From the NCBI RefSeq assembly GCF_027409185.1, contig NC_084467.1, forward strand, positions 15,366,501 to 15,430,500: a stretch of 64,000 bases of DNA. The letters are read 5' to 3'. The notes beneath the pieces are model-generated. The model was not told the origin of the DNA. It was given only the letters and a program-made list of their open reading frames with translations, and ran no database searches. Shown piece after piece: positions 36,439 through 48,378 of this stretch. Positions within the stretch are counted from its first letter, which is position 1; the number at the start of each line of letters is the position of its first letter. This DNA comes from Cynocephalus volans. Taxonomy: Eukaryota > Chordata > Mammalia > Dermoptera > Cynocephalidae. Position numbers and translations under genes: made by a program.

Positions 36439-39183
36439 TCAGCAACGGGGGGCGCTCCCGCTGCACTGGAGTTTGGAATAGTGCTGGTACTCTTTATCGT
36501 AGGTGTCCAGGTTTCTAGCAAAACAGTTGGCAGCGTTTCTATCACATTCACACAGCTGACTCCCACAGTAGTCCTGGCTCGCTAAAATCACAAGAAAATA
36601 AACACCAGATGGGAATTTGTTAATATTCTAGGGCTTCTTGGGGGAACTCTGGGGGTGGTGGAGGGGAGGTGCAGCCCCGTTCTCCAGAAGCTCCTAGCCT
36701 GGGATGAGCACCTATGCTCCAGATACTTCTGACTGGTGGGGAGACAGAACTCCTGCCCTTAGGAAGCACCAGTCTGGTGGGGACGTGTAGCAGCCAAGTG
36801 CTGGGAGACCCTTAAAGGCATCCCTAACAGCCCTCACCTCTTCCTTCTTAGTAGCACATGTGTTTGGGTGGGGAAGCCCCAGCCCCGGTGGCCTGGGGGT
36901 GGTTCATGATTGGTGCAAATCCCGGTGCAACGGCAAGTGTCCCAACACTAGTGTAGATGCGGCCCAGGTGGGCCAAGCAGAAGGCTGGGAACAGGTGGGT
37001 CCTGGATGACATGCTTGAGAAGCTGCCCCAGCCCTGGCCCTGCCCTCTTCCAGAATCCTCCCTGTGTGACACTCAGACATCCCCTTCACCCAAGCCACTG
37101 TTACTTGGGACCTCGTTGCTTGTGATGGGAGGCCATGATGGGGACACATAATTTCTGATCTCACAGATCTAAGGCTATTTTAAAGAACTAAGGTCCATGC
37201 TCTCCCCAGACCCACCCATGGATCAGCTCTCTGCGGACGCTAAGCAAACCCTTCCTGCTACCACCCCTCTCTCCTCCCCTTCAGAGCCAGACTTTCTCCA
37301 CAATGTCGTTACACTTGCTGTCTCTACTTCCCTTCCCACGTGGTCCCCCACCCACCGTAATCTGGCTTCCCCCAACTGCGTGGACACAGCTCCCTCTGAA
37401 GTCCTCAATGGCCTCCATGCAGAGGAGCCTGGTCTGTCCTTCCCCTGGTGGCCTCCTCTGTGAATGTGGCTGTCACCTCCTTGCACACTCCTTGACCACC
37501 TCGCTCAGTCCTCCTTCCCTCTGTCCATCCCTCCTCTGTCTATTCTCTGGGCCTTTACACACGAGATGGGAGAGTGCATCCCACTCTCAGTTCCCTGCTG
37601 CTGCTGGTGAGTTGGTGCCCCCGTCCAGACCCCTGGCTGAGCTGCACAATTGCACATGCAGCTGCCGCTCTGATCTGAACAGAATTCCCCCCACACTCCA
37701 CCAGGACCTCCCCTTGTGGTCTGCCTTGGTTGTCCCATCCACACAGCCGCTCAGCAGCTCCCATCCTCACCCTGCCCCCGTCCATCCCTGTGCTTGGCTG
37801 AGTCTACCTCCCATGCATCTTGGCTTCCCCCTCCACCCCTTCCATCCTGACCACTGTCATTTCATGGCAAGCTGTTATTCTCTCCTGTCTGCATTATGGC
37901 AATGGCCTTCTCACTGTCCCCTTCCATCCTGCCCCATCCACCCTGCTCCAGAGGGAGCCTTCTGAATGCACACCTGATCATGTCACTCCTGCCATAATAG
38001 CTGCCTGTTGCTTTAGGTCAAACCGTCCGTACAGCACGGCCTGGAAGCCCAGAAGCATCCAGCCCCTTCCTGCGTCTCCAGCGTCGCCGCTCACCTCTCT
38101 CTTTCCTGCCCCATTTCCACTGGGGGCACGGGGTGGCTCAGCGCTCCCTTTGACCACGCTGAGTCCTCTACTGGGAATTCCCCCATCCCCATCCTCCCCT
38201 TCCCCAACTGCACAGCCCTCAGGACTCAGCTTAGAGGTCACCGCTTCTGGAGCCTCAGGCTGTGTTTTCTTTTTATTTACTTCCTACTGGTGTCTTGACC
38301 ACATTGTGCTTTAATTTTCTTTACTTCCCACTGAACTGTGAGCTCCTTGAGGCAGGGACAATGTCCCTTTGTGCCTCTGTCTCCATTGCCCATAACAGTG
38401 CCCAGCACAGTGGGACAGACGGAGACCGGATGGAGTTGTAGGGCTCTCTTACCACAGACGATGCTGCCCCCGCTGTGGCTAAACTTATAGCTCAGAAGTT
38501 TGTTGTGACACCCGAGTTTCTCCAGATGTCTGTAGCAACAGTCGTGGACAGCACAGCACCTGGGAGGAGAACGCACTATTGGGGCTGCCTTTCCATAGCT
38601 CCAGGGGCCCTGGTGCCCCATGGTCTCACCCCCTGGACCCTGGGACGAGACCCAGTGACTTGGAATAGTCTAGGGCAGTGGTTCCAACATGCTAGTTGCT
38701 CATGCAGCTGGGACCTCCTGGGACTCTGTGCTGATGGGGCATCAGCACTGTCTTGGGACTAAAGTGAGCAGAGGGCAGGGAGAGCTGGGGTGGCCTCACC
38801 GATCCGTGGCATCTTTCGGGAATCCTCTGCCGCCCAGACCGCAGTGGCAACCATAGAAGCCATAATCCAATACGAGTTTCTTTCCTGTTGCCAACCATAT
38901 CATTTGCCCAAAATTTCTCAGATTGCCATGGGTCTGCAGCAGACCTGGACAGAAATCAGGAAATCATCTGGTGATGGGGCGTGGGGCCCTGCGTCCTCCC
39001 CTCTGCTCCTCTCCCTCCCCCCATGGCTTCTGTCCTCCTCCCACTGAGAGAGGACTGCTGCAGTGGGAAGGGGAACTAGGGCTCAGGGGGGCTTCCCTCC
39101 CCCTACTGTGCCCCTGTGCTCAGAGATCAGGGTCAACTCTTACCAAAGGCCATGATCACTGCCAATAGCAGGAGGGTCTTCAT
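36439..39183 (-). CDS. PLA2G2A: Phospholipase A2 group IIA, secreted
   Basis: A secreted, calcium-dependent enzyme that hydrolyses the sn-2 ester of phospholipids; the family member acts in inflammation and kills Gram-positive bacteria. Coding exons on the minus strand are 39183-39144, 38944-38800, 38559-38453 and 36581-36439 (40, 145, 107, 143 nt), all with GT-AG introns, giving 144 residues as in human. Residues 1-20 form the signal peptide (start [14 protein letters not shown]). The mature chain begins [16 protein letters not shown] and carries the calcium loop [14 protein letters not shown], the active-site CCAVHDCCY (His48, Asp49) and [10 protein letters not shown] with Asp99; the Cys pattern is complete and the chain ends in Cys. 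I count 15 Lys+Arg and 11 Asp+Glu in the mature chain. The start is fixed by the signal peptide and family length. It is convergent with the PLA2G2 pseudogene and lies between two duplicated segments. Confidence 0.97.
37230..38420 (+). mobile_element. L2 LINE inside PLA2G2A intron 3
   Basis: L2 text in antisense to the gene: CACAATGTCGTTACACTTGC (about 37300), GCATTATGGCAATGGCCTTC (about 37890), AATGCACACCTGATCATGTC (about 37965) and GAACTGTGAGCTCCTTGAGG (about 38333). It produces a 220-residue open frame (37303-37965) that is not a gene. Most of the 1.87-kb intron 3 is this element. Confidence 0.65.
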
Positions 39184-39193
39184 GTTGAGAGTT
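39184..39193 (-). other. PLA2G2A: PLA2G2A 5' UTR part of the first coding exon
   Basis: A CCCACACAG acceptor on the minus strand ends at 39194, so ten 5' UTR bases (AACTCTCAAC) precede the ATG. A separate non-coding first exon must therefore lie upstream, as in human PLA2G2A. Confidence 0.7.
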
Positions 39194-39396
39194 CTGTGTG
39201 GGACAAATGCAGACGGATTGGCCTGGATTCCTCTTCCAGCTGGCCCCAGCTTCTGCCCTGGCCCCTGCCCTCCTGCTCATACTAGATAACCCTGGAGCAC
39301 ACAGACATGCTCTTCCGTCCCTTAAGTCCAGGGAGACAACCTCTGTCACACGCAGAGAACACAAGGAGTAACTTCCAACAATGCCTGGGTGAGTGC

Positions 39397-39438
39397 ACAC
39401 AAACACACACACATACAGACACACAAACACACACACAC
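39397..39438. repeat. (CA)-rich simple repeat
   Basis: Imperfect CA run within the intron just upstream of the first coding exon of PLA2G2A. Confidence 0.85.
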
Positions 39439-39720
39439 GCCACCTCCTGACCCTTCCCAGCTCTGTGGGGGGATAGTTTCACACACATGCAGGCCCTCAG
39501 AGCCATCAAGACACCCACAGGATTCACTAATGAGAGCAGCCACGATCCTTATCTGATGGAGAATTCCCAGAAGGTTGGAATTGTGTTGGTCCCAACAAAC
39601 GGGGAGGTTCCTGAGGTCAGAGATCATGTCTCCCATTCAACATATCTTGAATGGATTAAAGGCTCAGGTATTCTACCCATGGAGTCTCAATATTTTTCTG
39701 CAGAGCTAAAAAGCAGCACC

Positions 39721-40546
39721 TTGAACACTTATACATTGTTGATGGGACTGTAAGTTAGCACAGCCATTATGGAAAACAGTATGGAGGTTTCTCAAACAAC
39801 TACAGATAGAACTACCATATGACCCAGCAATCCCCCTACTGGATATATACCCAAAGGAATGGAAAGTGTCCTGTCAAAGGGATACCTTCACTCCCATGTT
39901 TATTGCAGCTCTGTTCACAATAGCCAAGATATGGAAGTAGTCTAAAGGTCCACCATCAGATGATTGGATAAAGAAAATGTGCTACATACACAATGGAATA
40001 CTACTCAGGCACAAAAAAGAATGAAATTCTGCCATTCTCAGCAACATGGATGAGATTAGAGGAAATTACGTTAAGTGAAAGAAGCCAGCCATAGAAAGAG
40101 AAAAACCACATGTTCTCGCCCATGTGGGAGCTAAAGAAAAGAGAACAAAACAAAACAAGCCAACCAACAAAAAAGTATAAGAATAATAAGTAGAACCATT
40201 AAAAAGAGAGAACTGTGGTTCCTAGAGGTAGGAAAGAGGAGGTAGGGGAGGGATAGTAAAAGGCTGATTAATGAACACAAAAGTACAGCGACATAGGACA
40301 AATAAGCCCTACTGGTGTACAGTCGACCAAGAATTATATAATCAACAATGTTTTATTGCATGTAACCAAACATTTAGAAGAGAGGAGCTTAAATGTGCAC
40401 ATCACAAAGAAATGAATAAGTTTTGCAATGACGAATAGGCTAATTACCTTGAATGGATCAACCCACATTGTATACATGTATTGAAATACAACTCTGTACC
40501 CCATAAATATGTACAATCAATATTTCAATAAAAAATTTAAAAAAAT
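39721..40546 (+). mobile_element. 5'-truncated L1 with target-site duplication
   Basis: An 826-bp L1 3' end (end of ORF2, 3' UTR and A-rich tail) flanked by an exact 11-bp repeat AAAGCAGCACC at 39710-39720 and 40547-40557. Landmarks are TTGATGGGACTGTAAGTTAG, ACCATATGACCCAGCAATCC, and ATTTCAATAAAAAATTTAAA in the tail. It lies antisense to PLA2G2A, between the first coding exon and the proposed promoter. Confidence 0.9.
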
Positions 40547-40589
40547 AAAGCAGCACCCTCTCTCTGCAAGACTTTCCAACCTTCCTCAT

Positions 40590-40800
40590 ATACACATGCC
40601 AAAACACAAACATATTCACACACGGAGGCCTGCGTACACACACTCTTAAACTCACCCACTGGTGCAAACATCCTCTCATACAATACACTTGCACACGCAT
40701 GTGACACACGTATTGTCTTGTACATGCCAGATTGTGTGCATGCTTGCTATGCACATATATGCCTCCACCCACACGTATACACACGTGCACAACACGGCCC
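40590..40800. repeat. CA-rich low-complexity stretch
   Basis: Degenerate alternating CA/TA/TG dinucleotides (for example CACACACGGAGG, ATACACACGTGCAC). No clear unit. Confidence 0.55.
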
Positions 40801-40869
40801 TGCTCAAAGGCAGAAAATGAGCAGGAATTCTTGTGCTCTTCACGGGGCTTTAATTTCTGGGTAATTTAC

Positions 40870-40947
40870 CTCTCAGAGGCTGCTGGAGTTGACACCTCCA
40901 AGTGTCTCTTCTTTCTGTTCATTCTGAACTGCAGCACACCTAAATAG
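40870..40947 (-). promoter_or_regulatory. PLA2G2A: Possible PLA2G2A promoter and non-coding first exon
   Basis: On the minus strand a TATA-like CTATTTAGG (rc of 40939-40947) is followed about 70 bases later by CCTCTGAGAG|GTAAAT, a usable splice donor (exon edge at 40870). The spacing would give a non-coding exon of about 40-45 bases, joined over a 1.7-kb intron to the exon with the ATG. This is inference from layout only. Confidence 0.3.
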
Positions 40948-42014
40948 CTGCTCCCCCTGGGAGTTAGGGGGACGGTGAGGTGCAGGGATGGGTGGGAGCG
41001 GCCAACAGCCCACTCAAAGACGGCACGCCCATGCCCCTGGGGAATTCCATTTTCTTCCCCTCATCAGCTGGCAGGACAAAGTTGTGGACTGGAAAACCTT
41101 GGGTGCCATTATTTGATGCCAGAATAAATTTCAGGTCATTTTGAAGTCTTTTCTGCTTAGCTCCTGACTAAGTTCCCGTAACCGGCTCTGGGTGTGACCA
41201 CTGGTCAGTCACCTCGCAGCAACCACTTGCAAGGGTGGCAAGGACGGTCTCTGTATGGGCTGTGGACTCATCTGCACAGCCCATGGGACCGTTTACTGAG
41301 CCAAGGTTGCTCCTTTCTTCTGCTACAGGTGGCATTTAGCAGAAAGCAGGAAAGAGGACATTTAGCTTTATTCATTCATTCAATCAATCAATCATTCATT
41401 CGCAGGAAGCATATGCTAAGCCTCTACACAGTCCAGGACCCCTGTGAGCCTCTTGGGAGGTGATGGGGATGACACCCTAGTCACCACAGCACCGCCTCCA
41501 CCTCGTCCCCTGTCCTCACCTGTTTGGAGATGGCTCTGATTAATGCTCCCTGGGTCTGTTGCTCCTTTTCTCTCCAGCCTTCAGGGACACAGTGACTCCA
41601 GCTTTAATTCATAAAGTAAACATCTTTTCTCTGCCCTCCAGTATGGGCTAAGAGCTTAGCTCCTATGACCTTAAGTAAACACCCTCTGACACCAGTCCTA
41701 AAACCGTCCCTGTAGAAGTGCTCCTACACTCGAGCACTATGGCGACATCGACATTTGCCTCTTATCTTCCCAACTTTTCTGGATTTTGTTTCAGGAAACT
41801 GAAGTCCACGATTTGGCCTCCCCCTCCATCTAATCAAGCACTTGGACTCAGGGACCAGAACAGACATCTGTGCTCACGCGGGGCTTACATTTTAGCGGAG
41901 AGGGACAGACAATAAGCAAAGGACACGTGGAATGAGTGGTGCAGCGTGCTCGTGCTGACAGTGCCTTGGGTACAGAAGCTGGAGATGGAGAAGGGGTCAC
42001 AGAAGTGCAAGCGG
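40948..42014. other. Gene-free stretch upstream of PLA2G2A
   Basis: No gene. A short ATTC/AATC run lies at 41371-41402 within L2-like sequence. Confidence 0.45.
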
Positions 42015-42015
42015 G

Positions 42016-42376
42016 TGTGTTAGTCTGTTTCTGTCGCTTATAGCAAAATACCTGGAACTGGGTGATTTATAAGAAAACAAAATTTATTGCTTACAGTTTC
42101 GAAGACTAGGAAGTCCAAAGTCCAAGGAACACATCTGGTGAGAGCCTTGGTGGTGGCAACAGTGACGGCAGAGTATCACATTGTGATAATGGTGGGGCAC
42201 AGACAGCAAGACAGTTCCTCGTGCACGCTCTTTTTAAAGCCCTCAGAGCCACGCCCCGACCACCATTGTTAATCCATTCACTGCTGCAAAGTCCTGCAAT
42301 CTAATCACCTCTTCAAGGCCCCACCTTACTGTCACAGTGGGAGTCAAGTTTTGGGGAGACACTCAATCCAAGGCAC
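42016..42376 (-). mobile_element. MaLR LTR (MST/THE1-like)
   Basis: On the plus strand: TGTTAGTCTGTTTCTGTCGC, ACTGGGTGATTTATAAGAAA, TTTATTGCTTACAGTTTCG, then GCAATCTAATCACCTCTTCA and TTGGGGAGACACTCAATCCA. This is the reversed layout of the younger MaLR LTRs. Confidence 0.75.
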
Positions 42377-42544
42377 AGGTGAGGGTGGGCTGCAATTTTA
42401 AACAGGATGGGCGTGCTCAAAGGGCAGGTGTTTTCAGCACAGACAGGGCTCAGGAAAGTTTACTTAAATTATTAATAATGAAAAGAATCAGCATATTGAC
42501 AGTGGTTGTTTTCAATGTCAAGACTGGTTGAAAATTTGCTCCTA

Positions 42545-43260
42545 CTCTCTGCTTCATAATTGTTCATTTGTGAACACCCATTATTCTCTTTTTAAACTTG
42601 ATATTTTGAAATAAATTTCCACTTACAGAAAAGTTACAAGAGGGGAGTTACGGAACACCTGTCACTCGGCTTCCCTCATGCGGACGTCGGCCACAGCCGT
42701 GCTACATTCACGGAAACCAGAAAACTAAGACGATTAACCTACCTACAGATCCTATTGGAATTTTGCCAGTTTTTCTACTAATGTCTTTTTTTCTGGTCTG
42801 GAGGCCAATCCAGGATCCCACATTATATGTGGTTTTCGTGTCTCCTTATCCTGCTCTGTGACGGCTCCTCTCCTTTCTTTGCTTTCTGTGACCTTGACCC
42901 TGTTGAAGAGAACTGGTCAGGATTTTGTACAATACCTCTCAGTTTTGGGTTTGTCTGATGTTCTCATAATCAGATCGAGCGTGTGCATTTTTAGCAAGAA
43001 TATCACAGAGGTGGTGCTGTGCTCTCTTCAGTGAATCATATCAATGGTGCTCGATATTGTCTCATGACTGTGCATGTCCATATTTGCCACTTGGTTAAGG
43101 TGGTGTCTGCCAGGTTTCTTCACTGTAAAGTTACTATTTTTCCTTTTGTAATTAATAAGAATATTGGAGGGAGATACGTTGAGATGACACAAATATCCTG
43201 TTTCTTATTGTACATTCTTCTCAGTAATTTTAGCAATTTTAGAATCAATCAATGATTCTT
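42545..43260 (-). mobile_element. Old L1-like fragment
   Basis: Text such as AATTTCCACTTACAGAAAAG and TGTCTCATGACTGTGCATGT resembles reversed old L1 3' sequence. Family and ends are uncertain. Confidence 0.35.
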
Positions 43261-44620
43261 GCCTGTAACAGTTATTATTGTATTTTTCTGGTTGCCTCAT
43301 TCCTTCAACATTAAGAATTTGAATTCTACTGTAGGTAAGAGCTTTTCATTGTATTTATTTATTCAGTTATTTATATTAGTATGAACTTATTCTTTTCATT
43401 GATGGGTTATAATCAATACCATCTTTATTTATTATCTCACTCAAATTGTTCCATCTCGGCCATGAAGAGCTCCTCCACGGTGACACCCGTGTCCTTTTCA
43501 CATGCCCCAGCATTGTTTATTCTAGCACTTTCTTACTTTCTGGCACCACAAGATGCTCAAAACTTAACTTGTATTTACCTTTCCAAGCCCTGGGATCAGC
43601 CAATTCTTCAAGGAGCTCTGGTTTTCTTTTTTTTGAGAATGGTATTCAGAAACTAATATTTGGGAGGCAGGGGTGCTCGTTGTTACTGGGGTGCCACTGC
43701 TTCTGGGCCTTCAGTGAAATCTGCGAAACACACACACACACAAACACACACACACGATGGATTCATATTGATATGTCCAATTCCAATCCAACAGCTCATT
43801 CTAACCTTCTCCCTTTTCCTATTTATGACTGCTTTCTCTGATTAGTTTCATTGTTCCCAATACATTTACTTCTTTGTTCAAATTAAGTACAAATAAAATA
43901 GTTTCAGAATATCTAACCCATATCTCTGTAAGAGAGAAATATACTAACTAGATTACAATATTTGTATACAGCTCATCTTACCTTTATTTAACCTCACGGT
44001 TTACTATCAAAATACTGTTTTTTGAGCATTCTTTGATTAATTACTTTCTTCCACACACCCTTAAGTGTGGTTATGATATTAATTTATAATATAGTTATTT
44101 TCATATGCGATGGTTCACATTCCATTTTAGGCTCCACCCACCTCCTGGTTGACTTTAATTATTTATTAATTTGGGGGTGTATAAAACAAAGTGAGAACTG
44201 CACTAAAGGTGCACTCAGAGAGCTGCAGGTTCTCACTCAGCCCTGCTGCCCTCTTCCCGTTTTCCTTTTCTTTCCACCTCATTCCCTCCTTCACCCATGG
44301 GTAACTACATTAGTCATCTATTGCTGAGTAAATAGTTACCACAAACTTAGCAGCTTAAAATAACCTAGATTTCTTATCTCATAAGATGCAAATGAGACAT
44401 TGGCTGGGCTCGTTTTCATGTGGAAATCATACTCCTCTGCTTGGTCCTCTTCCAAGCTCCTCCAGGGCCTCAGATGTGAAACATTCTCTCCCTCCAATCT
44501 GCAAAGATAGAGTCTTATGTCACGTAATCTAATCAAGGGAGTGACTGACCCATCGCCTTTGCTATGTTCTATTGCTAGACTTTTTATTTTGCATGCATTT
44601 CTCTTATAATTAAAAAAAAA
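43261..44620. other. Gene-free stretch
   Basis: No gene. A (CA)n run lies at 43729-43756. A short piece at 44306-44400 (CTATTGCTGAGTAAATAG, AAACTTAGCAGCTTAAAATA) looks like an LTR or MER fragment. Confidence 0.45.
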
Positions 44621-44629
44621 ATGACTGTC

Positions 44630-44835
44630 TCTTCAACAAATACTTACTGAGGACCTACTCAATAATCCAGGCACTATGTGGAGAATGCAATGGTGAGCAA
44701 AACAGAAATAGTCTCTTCTCTGATGGCATTTTTATCCAGCAACAGACAGACACCTATCAGATGATCACACATGCACAATTGCAGAATGTAGTGTGTTGGG
44801 ATGTTTTATAACCCGATGGATTAATCTGAGAACTG
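44630..44835 (+). mobile_element. L2 LINE fragment
   Basis: CAACAAATACTTACTGAGGA, then CCAGGCACTATGTGGAGAAT and ATGGTGAGCAAAACAGAAAT, the usual L2 order. Confidence 0.55.
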
Positions 44836-45558
44836 TGACTCCCAGATTTCCAGGTGAATTTGCAATAAGATTTTCGGAGGAGGAAGTAACTCAGTGGCCT
44901 TTACTCCCTGCAAGTCCTTGTGGTCAGACTTCTGGATGGACAGAAGCTCAGGTTTCTGGAAGGTTCCACCTGTTCTCATTCTTCTCTGCTCTGTGTCCAT
45001 CTTTTCTTTCTGACTGCTGGTCTCGAGGACTAGCTGCAGCCCCTGGCCCACCCCCTGACATTTGGCTGCAGAACCACAGAGGTGGTAGCTGCACTGGGAC
45101 AACAGCTTCCCATAGAACTCTCCAGAAGCTCCCCTTTGCCATCTCCTTCCAGCAGCTGGAGACAGTTTCTCAGATTTCCCTGCAAGCTCCCATTTGTCCC
45201 CCTGCCCAGTGCTGTAGAGACCTAGCAGTGACTCTTCTCTGATCCTCTGCCTCCCTCTTCTGGACGTTCACGTCCCCACTCCTCCCGCAGGTGTCTGAGG
45301 TCTCTTTCCTACAATAGATCACTGGCCCTTTCAGGCTCATCATGGGAGATCCACGTGTTGTGACAGCATGTGGCAGGGAGTCCTCGACTATTGTGAGGAT
45401 GGGAGAAGGTTTTGTCAGGGAGAGACATTCTACCTGAGGTTGAAGGGTGTTTGGGGGTTACCTGGGTGAGCGTTTTCTCTGCACTGGCTCCTATTCCAGC
45501 CTCCTGGTGTCTCTGTATTGCAGGGTAGAAGGCTCAACACTGCCTTTCCCTCTCGTTC
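44836..45558. other. Gene-free stretch
   Basis: No gene. Open frames of up to 149 residues (44793-45242) show no domain. Confidence 0.45.
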
Positions 45559-45559
45559 C

Positions 45560-46603
45560 CTCTTCTTTTCAATAGTCTTTATTTAATTAAATTTATTTTT
45601 TAGAGCAGTGAGGTTCAAAATAAACTTGAGCTAAAAATACAGAGAGTTCTCACATATACCCTCTTCCCAAGCACACAACCTCCTTTATCGTCGTCACCCT
45701 GCCCATCTGTAGCCACCCATGAGCGGATGTTGACTCATCATTATCAAAGACCATAGTTTCCATTAGGGTTCACTCCTGGTGTTGTACATTCCATGGGTTT
45801 TGACAAATGTGTAATGGCATGTATCCGCCCTAATAGTATCACACAGAGAACTCACTGCCCTCAAATTCCTCTGTGCTCCCCCTGTTCATCCCTCCCTCCC
45901 CCTAAACCCCTGGCAACCAGTGATCTTTTCACTCCCTCTGTAGTTTTGCCTTTTCCAGAATGTCAAATAGTTGGAATCCTATAGTATGTCGCCTTTTCAG
46001 AGTGGCTTGTCTTATTTCTTTTTATCTCTGTATAATATCTTACTGTCTGAGTGTACCACAGTTTATTTATCCATTCACCTATTGAGGACATCTTGGTTGC
46101 TTCCATGCCTGGGCATATATAAATCAAGCTGCTATAAATATTCTCATGCAGCTTTTTGTGTGGACATAGGTTTTCAGATCATTTGAGTAAATATCAAAGA
46201 GCACAGCTGTTGGATCATATGGCAAGGGTTTAACGTTTAGCTTTGTAATAAACTGCTAGATCTTTTCCATAGTGGCTGTACCACCTTGGGTTCCCACCAA
46301 CAATGATTGAGAGCTCCTGTGGCTGCACATCCTCACTAGCATTTGGTGTTGTTGGTACGTTAGACACTAGCCACTATAATAGGAGTGTAAGGTTGTCTCA
46401 TCGTCTTACTATGCAAGTTTCTAAAAACATATGACGTTGAGCAATTTTTATGTGCTTATGTTCCATCTTCTCTTCGATGAGTTATCTGGTTAGATCTTTT
46501 GCCACTTAAACAATTGGGCTGTTCTTTGTTTTGTTGTTGAGGCTTAAGAATTCTTTGTATATTTCGAGTAACAGTCCTTTATCAGATGCGTCTTTTGCAA
46601 ACA
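45560..46603 (-). mobile_element. Old L1 3' end and end of ORF2
   Basis: On the plus strand: TTCCATAGTGGCTGTACCAC, CCACCAACAATGATTGAGAG, TTGAGGCTTAAGAATTCTTT and CAGTCCTTTATCAGATGCGT, the reversed L1 ORF2 end and 3' UTR. It abuts copy B of the duplication. Confidence 0.72.
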
Positions 46604-47796
46604 GCAGCTCCTTCCACTATCCCTCCACCCTTTTTACATTATCCTGTTTATTTCTTCCTTGCCAGTTATCACAATCTTCAGTACTTTATTTGTTCAGCTG
46701 TTTTATTTTTTGATTAACTGGAGGAAGGAGGAACAGTGGAGTTCTTGGGAAGGGGGCTTTAAGACTTTCATTGTGATCTCCACTCCTGCACTTTCTGATG
46801 AGAGGTGATGTGTGCATTTGGATCCACGGGAAGCAGATGCCAGGATGTAGTGGCAAGTGCAAAAGGTGTATGAGGGGAAAGAGCTCTGAAAGCTAATGGG
46901 GAGAGAGAGAGAGGAGTAGGGGAAGAGAGCACTTGCATCGTGAAGCAGGTCTGACACTTCTGAAAGGAGACAGGAGAGCAAGGAAGATTGGGTAAGGAGA
47001 GCCTCAAACTGCAGGGTGGCTCTGAGAAAGTCTCAGCCAACGTGATGGAGAGCCCCCAAGCAGAATGGCTATTAGGGGAGTCCTGCCCTGGGAAGACATG
47101 GCCTGGTTCTAGTTCCCCTGTCAAGTTTATCATGGGAACACCACTGGAGAACATGGCTTTGTCATGAATACTGTGGCACATTTCAAAGCAGCTTGGAGCT
47201 GTGTATTAACTACACTCCACGAACAGGGTCTCATTTGAAGGGAGAGCTGGGTGGTGCATGCCAAGGTTGTCACGGGAAGCGGTAGTCTGGATCGTTCCGA
47301 TTTTAGGGTACGGATTGAACCACTGTTGCTGGATGGGATCGCTGGTCATTAAAACGTTAAGCATAGAAGGAAAGGCAACAGGAACTCTCATCCATTGCTG
47401 GTGGGAATGTCAAATGGGACAAGCACTCTGGAAAGAAGTTTGACCTGCCTTTATAAAGTTAAACATACCTTTATCCTTTGAGCAAACAATTCCACTCCTA
47501 GGTATTTATCCAAGAGAAATCAAAAGAACATCCACACAAATACTTGTCTAAGAATGCTCATAGCAGCTTTACTTAAAATAATAAAAAAGTGGAAATAGCA
47601 AAAATGTCCATTATCAGGAGAATAAGCAAATGGAGAACGTGCATGCTATTGAACGCTACTCAGCAACAGCGGAGAACAAATTACCGGGAAACACCACAAC
47701 ATGAATGAATCTCATTGTTACTAAACCGAAAGTAAGAAGCCAGACATAACAGCATGCACACAACATATTCCTCTATAATCAGAATAGTGGTTTCCC

Positions 47797-48155
47797 TGGT
47801 GTTATAAATTTAATTGGATCTCCCCAAAATTTACATGTTGAAGTCCTAACCCCCAGTACCTCAGAATGTGACTGTGTTTGGAGATAACGTCTTTAAAGAG
47901 GTAATTAAGTTGAATCAAAGTCATTCAGATTGGTCCTGATTCAATGTTACTGGTGTTCTTCAAAGAAGAAGAGATTAGGACACAGACACACACCGAGCAA
48001 AGACCATGTGATGACACAGGGTGAATATAAACATCTACAACCCATGGAAATAGACCGCAGTAGAAACCAACCCTGCCTATGCCTTGATCTCTGATATGTA
48101 GCCTCCAGTCACCTGTGGTCCCTTGATATGGCAGCCCTAGGAAACTAATATATCC
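47797..48155 (+). mobile_element. MLT1-like MaLR LTR (copy B)
   Basis: Same LTR as 27012-27372: CATGTTGAAGTCCTAACCCC, TGTGACTGTGTTTGGAGATA. It is about 80% identical to its partner by eye. Confidence 0.8.
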
Positions 48156-48315
48156 GGAGAGGGGGAAGACTGGGAAGGGGCATGAGGAAACTTTCTAGGA
48201 GATGGAAATGTTCTCTATTATGTTGGGATACGGGTTACCTGGGTTGTGAAACTTGTTCCGCTGGGATTTATGCATTTCAATGCATGTGTATTTTAGCTCT
48301 AAGGAAGAACTAGAA

Positions 48316-48378
48316 ATGATGACAATGATTATGATGATCATGATGATGATGACAGTGATGATGGTGATGATGATAACT
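48316..48378. repeat. GAT-rich simple repeat
   Basis: Degenerate GATGAT units. Confidence 0.8.

Noticed and set aside
37303..37965. 220-residue open frame as a gene
   Set aside because: It lies in L2 sequence in a PLA2G2A intron, on the other strand, with no domain.
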